Below, piece by piece: positions 23,501 through 33,944 of a stretch of 64,000 nt of DNA (within the stretch, counting starts at the first letter, position 1; each line of letters begins with the position of its first letter). The DNA is from Branchiostoma floridae (taxonomy: Eukaryota > Chordata > Leptocardii > Amphioxiformes > Branchiostomatidae). Made by a program: the position numbers and the translations under genes. The stretch spans positions 30,256,768 to 30,320,767 of the forward strand of contig NC_049980.1 of the NCBI RefSeq assembly GCF_000003815.2, written 5' to 3'. Under the pieces are notes generated by a model, which ran no database searches, was not told the origin of the DNA, and saw only the letters and a list, made by a program, of their open reading frames with translations.

Positions 23501-25557
23501 TGACTTTTGTATGTGCTAACATTCACTTTCTGTCAGCCTGCGGAAGAAATTGGAACGCAGGCCTGCTCGACCTTTAGTATCCTGCCAGTATCTGTTTACA
23601 TGTAAATCGACCCGGGAACAAACTTGGACCCTGGCCAGTGGGAGCAAACCTGAACACACACCAAGACAAACAAAGATACAGACCGAAAATCTCTGTTCTC
23701 AATGAGCCAAAGACACAGAGTATAAATGTATTGAAGACAATACTATTTGTTCTAGTAATCTATATGAAATATGTGTCTATATCCAACACAATCTGCCACG
23801 AAAAATGTTGTTGTTATGTGTACATCTTATAACAGGAAGTTGAAGCACAAAAACATCGTGGAGTTCCTCGGCTGCGCCCTGCAGATAACGAATGGTTCAG
23901 CTCGGTTCATCATGGTGCTGGAGCTGTGCAGGTCCACTCTACGAGAGGTCTTCTTCAGGCACCCGCACAACTGTCCGGGCAAGCAGAAAAGGTATAGACA
24001 ATTCACAATTTCCCACTGTAAATGAATTTTTTCTCAGAACGTCCATGTACAGAGGATAATGACGTTTTACAGTACGTTTTCCACAACGGTTGAAGATTAC
24101 ATGACTGTATGAATAGATAAAAGAGCACACACCAGAGTGGGAGTCCAAAAACATTTTTTAGCCCCAGGTAAGGGGAATGCGTTTTCAAAAAGACGTTTTA
24201 GCGATTGGCGATCGGTTTAGCGATGCGTTTTTGTACTGCATGTTAAAGTGGGCCTTTGTCATAGTGGTGTGTTGTGCCTTAAGGTGGTTTACCTGTTATT
24301 CAAAAGAAGCAAATAAACAAAAACGAACCTACTTTATTTCAATTTCATCGTGCTCTTTTCTTTAGATTGATTCGTGGACTAGAAACAATCATTGTAACGT
24401 TTCATATCTACTCCCGTGCAGGTATTCTGCCGAACAGGGTACAGCTCTGAACTATGCTTCCAAGATGGCCGCCCAGCTGGCGGACGGACTCCGGTACATT
24501 CACGAGTGCGGCTACGTGCACAGGGACCTGAAGCTAGAAAATGTGCTGGTAATTATACGATCTATTGTTACAGTATTTCACTGTTTTATGAAAAATCAAC
24601 GCTGAAATATTCTGATATTTTAAGGTCATTAAAACAAGAACATAACCCTAACCTAAAGGGTTCTGTCTGCACTCTTCAGGTGACGTCAGATGACGTAGTG
24701 AAACTGTGTGACGTAGGTTTGACGAAGGCAGTGGAGAAAGTTACCGGCACCCTTTGTGGAACCATCTTATATGCTGCTCCTGAGGTATCGTCTTCAAGTC
24801 TTTCTGAAGTTTTGAGATAGGGGGAAATCCATAATGCTTTTACTGTAATCCATCTCAACTTTATCTGATTATCAATGTATTGTCGCGATAAGTATGATTT
24901 GTCTTTACGGCTTTATAGTAGCCTCCTTGGAATGCATTTACGAGAATCTCAAATGAAACCACATATCGTCAGAAGAAATTAAGGTCCATTTTGCACTATT
25001 GCAGAGCTTTCCAAGGAGGCTAGCTGCTTAGCATCTTCTTGAATTTTAGACGGAATCTAATCCATCAAGTGCTTCAAGCAGTAGTCTTAATTATTTCTTG
25101 CCATTCGATGACAAAATAATGTAGAAATTATAGCAATAACTTTTACTCTATATTCCCGTTATGATACTTTCATTCAGCATGGCAATTTCAACTTACAATC
25201 TGATTTACGACGATGCAGGTTTTGCGGCAGGAGAAGTACAGCACCAAGGTTGACATGTTCGGGTTCGGCCACCTCCTGTGGGAGATGTGGTACGGAGAGC
25301 AGGTCTTCAAGTACGACGCGGCGGAGCTCACCAACGAGCAGTTCATCATGTCGGTCGTCTTGAACAACATGAGACCTAAGTTCCACAGGGACAGCGAGCC
25401 GGTGTACTACTGGAAGGATCTGATGGTCCAGTGTTGGGACGCGGACCCGAGTAAGAGACCCACCGCCGAGACGTGCTACACCAGCCTGATCAGCAACAAG
25501 GACGCGTCTCCACAAGTGCACTTCAAAATAGACAGTTCCACCAAGATAAAGAGTTAA
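14581..25557 (+). CDS. Dynamin-like GTPase fused to a protein kinase (DSTYK-like), 20 coding exons
   Basis: Exons: 14581-14784, 15437-15519, 15842-15966 (alternative start 15767), 16402-16537, 17023-17185, 17662-17802, 18203-18415, 18973-19088, 19541-19648, 19863-19985, 20507-20747, 21143-21284, 21661-21733, 22026-22158, 22536-22645, 23140-23373, 23836-23991, 24422-24548, 24680-24784, 25219-25557. All phases fit, giving 1,023 aa (1,048 with the longer exon 3). Residues 20-55 are helical and SAP-like. G1 GETSAGKSS is near 138, G3 DSPGVG near 244 and G4 NKWD near 314. An acidic, Lys-rich helical region follows. A hydrophobic stretch (VWIPLAIVAGVIALPILG) lies near 588-606 and could insert in or lie on a membrane, as in mitofusin-like dynamins. 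The kinase domain spans about 730-1010: loop ASGSFADVY, VALK lysine near 760, HRDLKLEN near 867, DVG in place of DFG near 887, YAAPE near 910. Catalytic Lys, Asp, Asn and metal-binding Asp are all present. The DVG-to-APE region resembles DSTYK kinases as I remember them. Head-to-head paralogue of the gene at 2146-12163. Confidence 0.92.
14820..14991. mobile_element. MITE with TACTCTCCAAGCAGAGGTT ends
   Basis: The left end TACTCTCCAAGCAGAGGTT and the right end AACCTCTGCTCGGAGAGTA are inverted repeats about 19 bases long, with TA at both outer edges. This fits a Tc1/mariner-type TA target. It lies in intron 1 of the plus-strand GTPase-kinase. A second copy is at 53404-53554. Confidence 0.75.
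16650..16692. repeat. Poly-G / poly-C hairpin
   Basis: A run of about ten G is followed after some 20 bases by a run of about fourteen C, in the intron after exon 16402-16537. The two runs can pair. It is probably the core of a small foldback repeat or a length-unstable tract. Confidence 0.7.
18672..18863. mobile_element. MITE with CATCACATTT / CCGGGTCGGG inverted ends
   Basis: The left end CATCACATTTGCACAAAGG then CCGGGTCGGG is mirrored on the right by CCCGACCGGGCCC then GAAAATGTGACG. The interior has ATAAAAGACAACAAAAACAC. It belongs to the same family as 5467, 22678 and 47398 and sits in the intron between exons 18415 and 18973. Confidence 0.65.
22678..22810. mobile_element. MITE fragment of the GGTCACATT / CCCGGCCCGG family
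   Basis: It begins CTAGGTCACATTATCAAACC followed by GGGGCCCGGCCCGG, with an ATAAAAGACGTCAAAA interior. The expected right inverted end is missing; LINE-derived sequence follows from 22814. Confidence 0.55.
22814..23110 (-). mobile_element. 5'-truncated non-LTR retrotransposon fragment (RT ORF C-terminus)
   Basis: Read on the minus strand it encodes RDRIPNDEIRARLGMERSI and, a few residues later, RRLTWFGHVVRRQ. This matches the conserved tail of many LINE reverse-transcriptase ORFs (I..LGM..I...I..RRL.W.GHV.R). Only the end of the ORF is left, so it cannot move itself. It lies in the intron before kinase exon 23140-23373 and ends about 30 bases upstream of that exon's acceptor. The longer ORF that continues across the exon is an antisense shadow. 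Confidence 0.8.
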
Positions 25558-27359
25558 CAAGCCTCCCTCCAGTTGCTTGTCGTGAAGAACCCTTATCAGG
25601 CGCAGACAGTTAAACCGTTTGTTCAATTGGGATGTTTTTAACTTGTATGTATAGGTCCTATAGGATGCAATTTTTCAAACAAGTTTGTTGTACAGTAAGG
25701 AGTGACTATGGTTGTGTATCGTCCCTTTTGTACATAAGGCGAGATAAAAGTTGATAGTTGGAAGCTCAGAATGTGTACAGATAGAACAATCTAGCACATT
25801 GTATGTATATACATGTATATTCCATTTATGTAATCAATTTTATTCAAGGATTATTTCATATCTGATAGCTGATGTCAGCAGCTGAATTGCTTCTAGCTTT
25901 AAAGCGGTATCAGTGGTTTATGATGGAGGCACACCATCATTCAGGGGACAGATCACATGGAGCGACACCGACACTGTGACTAACAGACAGCAACGTACTA
26001 GAGCGGTTTCCTCGCAATGTTTGCGGTAACGGAAAGTATGGTATACAGAAAAGAGAAGAAACACACACGCAAAACATTACAAAATTGGCATCATTTTTCA
26101 ATATACACTTTTATTTTTCGATTTCGCAAATATCACGGCCCCACTTTGAACATGAGACTAGACAGCGTCCTTGTAACAGCCTATCTCGGACTACCTTTTC
26201 AGCGTAATAAGTAGCTTATGTAAGTAGCTTGTTATGTTATATTGTTATACACATCGAAAGCTTTAGGTACAAAAGGCTGATTACCAATTGTGAATTGGCA
26301 TCATTTCGAGCATCATTTCATGTCGACCTTGCCTGATTGTTAGTCTTGTGAAAAGTATCATTTAATGATTGATGAAGCTATTGGCCTCCAGCATATGACG
26401 CTTCGTTAAGGTGGACTCTCACTGCACTTGGGGCACAGGTGCGGCACTACGGGGTTCGTCGATGACTCAACAAGTTTTAGAGGTAAAGAACGGATTTTCT
26501 TCTGTTTTGTGTATTTTGCTGTCTTCTAAGTCATACTTTTACGTATTACGCTACATCTAAATCATTAAAGAACGCGAAAATAACAAAACAGTGCCGCAGT
26601 GAACGAAACCCGCAGTGCCGCACCGGTGCCCCAAGTGCAGTGGGAGTCTACCTTTACATACAAGCTCCTCGTGGCTTGGGGATCCGGTCAACTCCCCTGT
26701 GGTGCGGCCCTACATACGTCCATGGGTGCCATAGAAACTGAATTAAGTTAAAATATTGACATCTAATAATTGCAAGAACTATGTAATAACTTCTGTTGCT
26801 TGAAAAAACGTTTATGCTGATTACAAGAACTATGTGATAACCGCTGTTGCTGCAAACTTTTATACTGAAACTTCTCTAATGTCCTTCATTGTGGGACACA
26901 TTCTAGGCTTCACGTCAGTCGTAAATGACAAGAATATTTTGATAATTGTTAACGTTACTCAGCCTATCCTTGATGGAAAAACACTATTAGAGTAGGAATG
27001 TAGTGGTTATTAGAAAATTCTTCCTATTTATCAGACGATAAGAATTCACATCATATTCATGTCATATCACCGGATGATGGACATCGAGAGAGTCAGAAAC
27101 AACGGTTGCTAACCACAACGGTTTTAGAAACGTTAATAACATTCGCTGAGGACACCTTCATGCACAAACGGTGCTGCCAGCAACATTTTTTTAGCATTAA
27201 CATATCACGTTTCAGCCAGTAAGACCATTGGCTGACTCAAGGACACGAAGTAATTGCCGCTTTGTACACTGCTGCCCTGAGTTTTCAGTTGAGCTTAGCT
27301 GGAAGCAGTGCACTTTTCCTGGCTAAGATTTGCGTGGACGATTTGCGTGGCTTATCAAT
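25558..27359. other. 3' flank of GTPase-kinase gene and 5' flank of first GPCR unit
   Basis: No gene is seen. From about 25650 the sequence matches 32450-33690 and, in part, 36760-37200. It is therefore the duplicated upstream flank of the GPCR unit (shared blocks: ACCATCATTCAGGGGACAGA, GACTAACAGACAGCAACGTA, GGACTACCTTTTCA). A MITE at 26409-26653 interrupts it. Confidence 0.7.
26409..26653. mobile_element. PIF/Harbinger-type MITE with TTA target duplication
   Basis: The terminal inverted repeats start AGGTGGACTCTCACTGCAC and extend through TTGGGGCAC.GGTGCGGCACT on both sides. TTA flanks both ends (26406-26408 and 26654-26656). It is 245 bp and has no ORF. A sister copy lies at 50551-50786, also flanked by TTA. 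The related flank near 40435-40475 lacks it. Three-base TTA target sites are typical of PIF/Harbinger elements. Confidence 0.85.
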
Positions 27360-28601
27360 ATGGAAAAAGAAACGGACGATCCGTCAGAAGAAGATAATAA
27401 CAACCGTGGTATTCTATCCCTCGCGATCGGCTCTACATTTCGCGATCTACAGACCACGTACCTCGCCATTAGCTGGGTGCTGTCGGTAGGATGCGGATTG
27501 CTGCTCCTTTTCTTGGTTTGGAAGAAACAGCACCTGCAAAGGCCGAGCAACTACCTTCGTTGTAATCTAGCAATAGACGATATCATCTTCACAAGTTGCT
27601 TGATTCCCATCCGTATCTACGCACTTTTCCGGCAAGATGCCAGCGGTGATCACCTATGGTGCTCGGCAAAAGCAGTGGTAGGCCCCGTGTGCCTACTATC
27701 TATGTTTGGTACGTACCTTATGATGGCCATAGATCTGTATTACTTTGTGTGCGATCCCCTACACTACCATGACAAAATCACCACAAAACGCGTGGCTGTG
27801 TGGACCGTAACGATCAGGGCCTTCTCCTTGTTCTTCGGACTGGGGCCCGTGGCTTTCAGTGGACTGCCAAAATACGGCCTGCCGTGTGAGATTGAAGCTG
27901 CGAACAGTGTCTCCTCCGCTGCCATTTTCAGAAACCTGAACATGCTCGCGCTGTTCCTCGTCGCTCTCTTCACTCCGATTCTCTACTACCGCGTCTTCAG
28001 GGAAGCCAGGAGACAACAGGAAAGAGACGAGAACCGCGACTTATGGATCTTCCAGACCAAGGCATTCAAAACGATGGTGCCGCATGCAATTGTCTGGACT
28101 GTATTCGTATCCACAATGATTTTGCTCGTGGCCATGGGACGAGCTTTAATCAGTAAAGAACAGATGGAAAACCATGGCCTGATTATCGCTAATCACGTAG
28201 CCAACATCCTGTTCCTGACGTTGTCATCCATGGCCAACCCCATCATCTACAGCTTTCGGCTCCCAGAGTTTCGTCGAGCCATTAAGGAGCTGTGTGGATT
28301 GCCAACCACCACCCCACCTGCGGTACCGGCAGGGCGGCCGGGGGACATGGAGATGGCCGCTATCACCGCTCCCGGGCAGGTGGAGGCGGAGGACCTACCT
28401 TTCGACCAAGCACCAAGGCAGACAACGCGGGGAGACGTGAGCCCGGGATCAGTGCCTTCCATAGAATACCGCGCCTATGAGGCCGCTTTAAAGCGACCAC
28501 TCAAGCTCACAGTGCGGGCAGATGTACATGCTGAACCTACAGCACTTTCCGGACAGGACATCACGGAAACTCTTCCCGGACAACTAAACTTGGAAGTGTA
28601 A
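27360..28601 (+). CDS. Rhodopsin-like (class A) orphan GPCR, copy 1, intronless
   Basis: An uninterrupted ORF of 413 aa. The ATG at 27360 is chosen over the in-frame one at 27330 because it matches the starts of the two paralogues (MEKET / MEEET / MEEDT). Seven hydrophobic segments are visible. TM2 has NLAIDD. Cys at the start of TM3 and Cys in the second extracellular loop (GLPCEI) can form the usual disulfide. The TM3 end reads AIDLYYFVCDPLHY, so the DRY motif is DLY, without the arginine. The TM7 end is NPIIYSF, followed by a helix-8-like RLPEFRRAIKEL. The tail is Pro/Thr-rich. The ligand is unknown. It is the first of three tandem paralogues; its tail and 3' UTR start are nearly the same as in copy 3. 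Confidence 0.93.
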   Translation: MEKETDDPSEEDNNNRGILSLAIGSTFRDLQTTYLAISWVLSVGCGLLLLFLVWKKQHLQRPSNYLRCNLAIDDIIFTSCLIPIRIYALFRQDASGDHLWCSAKAVVGPVCLLSMFGTYLMMAIDLYYFVCDPLHYHDKITTKRVAVWTVTIRAFSLFFGLGPVAFSGLPKYGLPCEIEAANSVSSAAIFRNLNMLALFLVALFTPILYYRVFREARRQQERDENRDLWIFQTKAFKTMVPHAIVWTVFVSTMILLVAMGRALISKEQMENHGLIIANHVANILFLTLSSMANPIIYSFRLPEFRRAIKELCGLPTTTPPAVPAGRPGDMEMAAITAPGQVEAEDLPFDQAPRQTTRGDVSPGSVPSIEYRAYEAALKRPLKLTVRADVHAEPTALSGQDITETLPGQLNLEV

Positions 28602-28872
28602 CCAGCAGACGTCCCTACATCATATCACCGAGTCCAGCGAGGCAACAGTAGGGCATACGATGGACAGTCCTATTCAAGACAGTCGACACCCATCCACGCG
28701 TTCGGTCACGGCAAGGCAGGAAGGTACAAGCCCGTGTAACGAAGACGAGACACCGAGAAAAAGGACAAGAACTAAAAAATCAATTCGCTGCATTAGAACA
28801 GACTAAACGAAACAAGTCTGTACGATACAAGTTAGGAACAGAACAACCCAAGAACAACTGTGATTATGCAAG

Positions 28873-29749
28873 TACGAGGGGTGATCAATAAGTTCTCGGC
28901 CTAACTCAGAAATAATAAGCACAACTCAAATTTTGAGGCGCAACTTTATAGTATGAAGCCTTTTATCAATATCCTCCAAATTACAAATCATTGGAGTCAT
29001 TACTTTCCAGGCATTCGTTTTATGCAAATTAGAAGGTAAGTGGCGAGAAAAAAGTGGTGTGAATTGTGATCAGACATGTGTGGGTCGAGTTCCCCATGCC
29101 GTAAATTAACAAAAGACATTGTCAAAATGTTTGATAATGATTCTCCTCCTATTTCAAGCAAAAAAATTTGGGTGTCTGACTTCCAGCAGCGCAAGATGAC
29201 CCGCCACATCAGGTCAGGTCAATTGTCCACGTTTTTGTCCTTCTCCCTTACCTAACATTACTGGGTGTCGCCTGCAAAGTAATGATCACAATAATTTGAA
29301 TTTTGGTACAGATTTATATAAGACGTTATACTTGACATCTATGCTTCGAAATGTGCTTATTATTTCTCCGCAAAACCGAGGACTTATTGATAATCCCACG
29401 TACTTGTATAAAATCTTATATAAATGTGTACCAAAATTCAAATTATTGTGATCATTACGTTGCAGGCGACACCCAGTAACGTTAGGTAAGGGATAACGAA
29501 AAAAAAGTGGACAATTGATCTGAAACCTGAGGTGTGCGGGTCAAATTATCTGATCACACTTCACCCTTCTTTTTCTCGCCACTTACCTTCTAATTTGCAT
29601 AAAACGAATGCCTGGAAAGTGATGTCTCCAATGATTTGTAATTTGGAGGATATTGATAAAAGACTTCATACTATAAAGTTGTGCCTCAAAATTTGAGTTG
29701 TGCTTATTATGTCTGGGTTAGGTCGAGAACATATTGATCACCCCTCGTA
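28873..29749. mobile_element. 877-bp palindromic mariner-like foldback element
   Basis: Two arms of about 400 bp are near-perfect inverted copies. The outer ends read TACGAGGGGTGATCAATAAG and its reverse complement, with TA at both edges. The matching flank of GPCR copy 3 (near 38720) reads GCAAGTATAAGTG with a single TA, which is the empty site. A second end-like sequence (CCGAGGACTTATTGATAATC then CCACGTA) lies internally at about 29371-29402, so a unit of about 530 bp has been partly duplicated in inverted orientation. There is no transposase ORF, so it is non-autonomous. Confidence 0.85.
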
Positions 29750-32157
29750 TATGCGTACGAATTCAAACGTTGTTTTGTAATAAGAAAGCTTTAATTGCAA
29801 TTCGGAGGAGATTGGCCAGTGCAGCGTATCATCGCCCACCCGCCAGGACAGAGGTATGCTTGTTCGTAACAATTTTATCCTTTTAACTTATTCATTCACT
29901 TAATATCTATAGTGTAAGACAAAAGACTGCTTCACATTCATGACAAATACAGACCGGAACTGCAATACGTTTACTTTCTTAAAATAGTGCTGCAATGCTC
30001 GGGTACGAGTGATACTTATGATGCCCTCATGACAAAACTTTTGGATCTAAAAGTGCTTGTTTCTGAAGGCTTGAATTTGCAGAGTTGTAACTACATTATT
30101 AAAAATAACCATTGTTTCTGACATTTAAACTGCAGAATAATTGTTTTGTGTTTGAGATATGTATTCTTATCTGTATGCAATATTACCTGTCATATAGTTC
30201 TAGCGCAATAAAGATATCTGATATTTTAGGCTTCGGCAAACGTACACCAGCTCGTGATTTTTGCCACTTTTCGGCAAACGTAAGTCAGTTAGTGTTTTTT
30301 TTGTGCCATTTTTGTTTGTAGAACAATGAAACAATGAAAAAATAAATAAAAAAAAACATGTAAATTGCAAAGTAATGGTGTTGTTTTGGAGAAAATCGTG
30401 TTTGTACACAAAAAGCGATCCATAGAAGACAGAAATGACGCGTTTCCCTTTCAGTCTGATATAGTGTGAACTTGCTGACAGGTTTGACTTGTTTGTACCC
30501 AAAACTGTACATATGTAGCCTTGCTTGCTATGTTTCAAGTTGGTTGCGGGCCCTTAATTGAAAATGGTCCTAGTATACAGGAAATACGCAGGCCAATGCA
30601 CCTGACAAAAACCAGTGACCCGACTGTTCCTGGTACCAACACTAGACATATTGGGAATCTTGATGATTAGCGTATGTTTCTAAAGTATGGAGATAAATTT
30701 ATTGCTCTTGACATAGGTAAGTGCGCATCGTCTAAAGAGTAGTTGATCAGCGTAGCTACTATTTGTAAATTTTCGGTTGATATGTGCTGTAGCTATCTGT
30801 AAATCATGCAGTTGCAATAAAGTTTGTTAGTTTGTGGTACATATGTATTGGCTTCCTGATATCTTTGAAAAAAAGTGTACTCGGTTTCCTCTGCGTACGC
30901 GTCGCTTCCGTAGAGTTTGCTCCGAAGATATAGATGTCTCAAGGGGCGCTTTTTTCTACTCCGGTAACCAAAGTCTATCTACCATTTAGCTTGTGTCTAA
31001 AACACGATCATTTTTGAAGTAAATTTATATACATAAAATATGTTTCTTCTCATACTTTGCTGAGCAAGCGTGTTAGTCTCTATAGCAAGTCACTTTTAAA
31101 AAGACAGGAAATAGGCATTCGCAGAAGTCAGCTGGTATCTTCGTATGATGGACTGATGTATGATGTATGAATACCTCACAGGCCAGGCTCGCCGTGGCTA
31201 GCTATAGCTTATATAACATTCATAACAATACAGCGCTGATTACCAAATTCTATGGTTAATATCAGACGGCATGTGTTAAACGTCTTGTGAATCGGCATCA
31301 TTTCCAGTGTGTTGTCTTGACTAGTCATGTGAATAGCCTAATTTAATTTTTATTTATTTATTCATTTGCAAATTCATGCCCGAAGGCTAATTGCACGGGT
31401 ACAGGCAGTAAAAGTAAGAAGTGTCTATTCTATACAGCTATCTATCTACAGTGTTTACTGGGAGGTTTGACTTCTTCTTTGGAGGCAGTGGCTGATGAAA
31501 AGTCCCACGTTTTTAATGACTCAGTCACTCATATAATAGTAAATATACTTTTCATCTTTTCTGACGCCTAATCCAAGCACAGACTACAGTGGTCTATGAT
31601 AACCATCCCACAATATAAACCTATGTGACCTGAGACTAGTATGCGTATACTAGTACATCCGCTAGGAAATGTTTTGTGATCATGTGTCCAAGAAAGTTAC
31701 TACGGGATACTTCGGAATAACTCCTAACCTTCGCCTTTCTATGTCAATAATGATTGGTACATTCAACTTTTATCGCATAACGATTGTAACCAGTACAATT
31801 TATTATACATTATTGAACAGTACTTAACACCAAGACTTATGTCAAACAATAACAGTTACCAAAGAAGTTGAATATCATTTTATAAGACTAAACAGTACCT
31901 TATTTTACCCAAGTAATTCATTATGAATGGGATACATATTGATTGCAGGATAATGCACAGGAGGTACGGTTTGTACCAATTGCTTGTTTTAGAAATAATT
32001 CGATTTCTTTTGAGAAAACCGGTAGGGATATGTAAATTGGCTTATGTACAAAGAAATATTCAAAGGGCTACAGAAATGGAGATGGGCGCCACCCCTAAGC
32101 GCCTGTTACAGATGTAACTTTAACTTTTTCTTTAATTAAAAAAAAATCACGTCATTC
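29750..32157. other. 3' flank of GPCR copy 1, duplicated in other units
   Basis: No gene is seen. Blocks match the 3' flanks of copies 2 and 3 (GGAGGAGATTGGCCAGTGCA near 29803, 35520 and 38785; GCAATAAAGTTTGTT near 30815 and 39893). Bases 31160-31340 match 40225-40430, and 31920-32157 match 41285-41515. Near 31360 is a block GCAAATTCATGCCC..GGCTAATTGCA that also occurs near 46990 and 55028, probably the end of a dispersed retroelement. AATAAA signals at 30206 and 30814 could end GPCR transcripts. Confidence 0.6.
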
Positions 32158-32265
32158 ATGAGCATCCTGACCCCCAGAGCCTGCGGAAGAGACGGAGTGG
32201 TGAGACCCGTGATGAGACCCGTGGTCAAAACCGCCGTGGACGGAACCGGATTCGGTAGGTCCCAC
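32158..32265 (-). pseudogene. Broken copy of the His/Ser-rich last exon of the Pro-rich gene at 41516
   Basis: On the minus strand it reads DHGSHHGSHHSVSSAGSGG, matching the tail of the gene at 41516-42666 almost exactly. One G is lost from a G run and the stop codon is altered, so the frame shifts to QDAHE and then a stop. No matching Pro-rich exon or transmembrane part is seen upstream on the minus strand. It appears to have been carried along with the duplicated flank 31920-32157. Confidence 0.75.
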
Positions 32266-32726
32266 GAGCTTCCATCCCCGGCCGAGTCATACCATAGACT
32301 TTTAAAATATTACATGCTGATTTCTCTGCTAAGCACTATAAGTGCTGCTGTATATGTAGTTGTTTGCACAAATGTGTGGCCCAAGGGCTATAGAAATGGA
32401 GATGGGTGCCACCCCTGAGCATCTGTTACAGATGTACGGGCAAAAAAAATTAACATGCATGTATAGGATGCACTTTTTGAAACAGACATATTGTTCCTTT
32501 TGTACATGAGTCGAGATAAAAGTTGAAAAATTGTACAAACAGAACATATTGTATATATTACATAGCATATTACATTTATCTGATCGATTCCATTCAATGT
32601 TTATATATTTTATATCTGATAGCTTATTGTTAGCAGCTAAATTGCTTCTGGCTTTAATACGGTATTAGTGGTTTATAGTGGAGGCGCACCATCATTCAGG
32701 GGACAGATTACATGGAGCAGCACCTA
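32266..32726. other. Duplicated flank sequence upstream of GPCR copy 2
   Basis: No gene is seen. 32380-32445 repeats the block AGAAATGGAGATGGGTGCCA that also lies near 32070 and 41430. 32455-32726 matches 25660-25975 in the first unit. Confidence 0.55.
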
Positions 32727-33040
32727 CACCCGCCGTCCGTGCTAATACGTGCTGACTACGTGCCAAAACGTGGGCAATCTTTGGGGGTCCTTAAGTGGTA
32801 CGTAGCGCCTCCTATCGAACTTCTAGGGAATCCGACGGATTTGGGAGCACGCAAACACGCCGTAGAACTTTCCGTGCAGGCAAAACTTTGTATGCCGTTC
32901 GCCCCCCGTACGTGCCAGTGCGGGCGACGCGCCTGCCCTGTACAGCCTGAACGATTTCAGAAAAACGTGGCGGACGTGGCCTCCAAAAAAAACAAAAACG
33001 TACGGACAAATTGCACGTACGGCGGGTTGTGCCCTTAGCT
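32727..33040. mobile_element. Degraded MITE, same family as 33294-33557
   Basis: The right end (ACGTACGGCGGGTTGTGCCC then TTAGC) mirrors the left end of the element at 33294. The left end starts only at ACCCGCCGT and looks truncated. The homologous flank at about 25965-25980 in unit 1 lacks the sequence between CACC and GACTAACAGACAG, so this is an insertion. The interior has several ACGTACG / CGTACGT palindromes. Confidence 0.65.
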
Positions 33041-33293
33041 TTAGTCAGAGACTAACAGACAGCAACGTACTAGAGCGGCTCCTCCTCCCTCACAGGGCAG
33101 TTTGCGCTAATGGAAAGTATGATATATATAATTATAAAAGAGAACAAAACACACAAGTTCAGTTCAGTTCAGTTCATCCTCTTGGAGGTGACACACACAA
33201 AAGGTTACAAAATTGTCATCATTTTTCAATATACACTTTTATCTTTCGCTTTTGCAAATAGACCGGCCTTACTTTGAAAATGTGACTAGTTAA

Positions 33294-33557
33294 GCTAGGG
33301 GCACAACCCGCCGCACGTGCAATTTGTCCGTACGTTTTTTTGAGAGGCCACGCCCGCCACGTCTTTCTGAAAACGTGGGGAACGACTGGCAAGAGCAGGC
33401 ACACAAAGTTTTGCGTGTCTGCAAAATCCAAAATCCGTCGGATTCCCTACGTGTTCGTACGGAGGCGGTACTTACCACTTACGGATCCAAGAAGATTGCC
33501 CACGTTTTGGCACGTAGACAGCACGCACTTGCAAGTACGGCGGGTTGTGCCCCTAGC
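33294..33557. mobile_element. 264-bp MITE with TTAA target duplication
   Basis: The terminal inverted repeat is GCTAGGGGCACAACCCGCCG, with TTAA directly outside both ends (33290-33293 and 33558-33561). The homologous flanks of units 1 (about 26160) and 3 (about 36830) lack it and read straight through to GTCCTTG. TTAA targets are typical of piggyBac-type transposases. It is non-coding. Confidence 0.8.
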
Positions 33558-33944
33558 TTAAGTGTCCTTGAAACAGCCTATCTGGGACTACCTTTTCAGC
33601 GTAAAAAGTAGCTTATACAAGAAGCTTATATAAGTAGCTTGTTATGTCATATTGTTCTCCGAATCACATCGAAATCTTCAGGTACAAAAGGTTGCTGATT
33701 ACACCAGTTATCCGAATCTGGGCTTGAATAGCTTCGACGTCAGAAAGGAGCTTCATACGCAAAGGTTGTCACCAACCACATTTTTCGCTAATTACATACA
33801 TACCGCGTTTCAGCACTGAAGTGAATAAATTGGTTTCCTTTACCCAGTGCGTGCTTATGATGACACTGCCGTCTCGACAGTCGGTCAAGCTAACCTGAAA
33901 GGAGTACGATAGTCGACACATAATCGTTCTATACGCGAGAAAAA

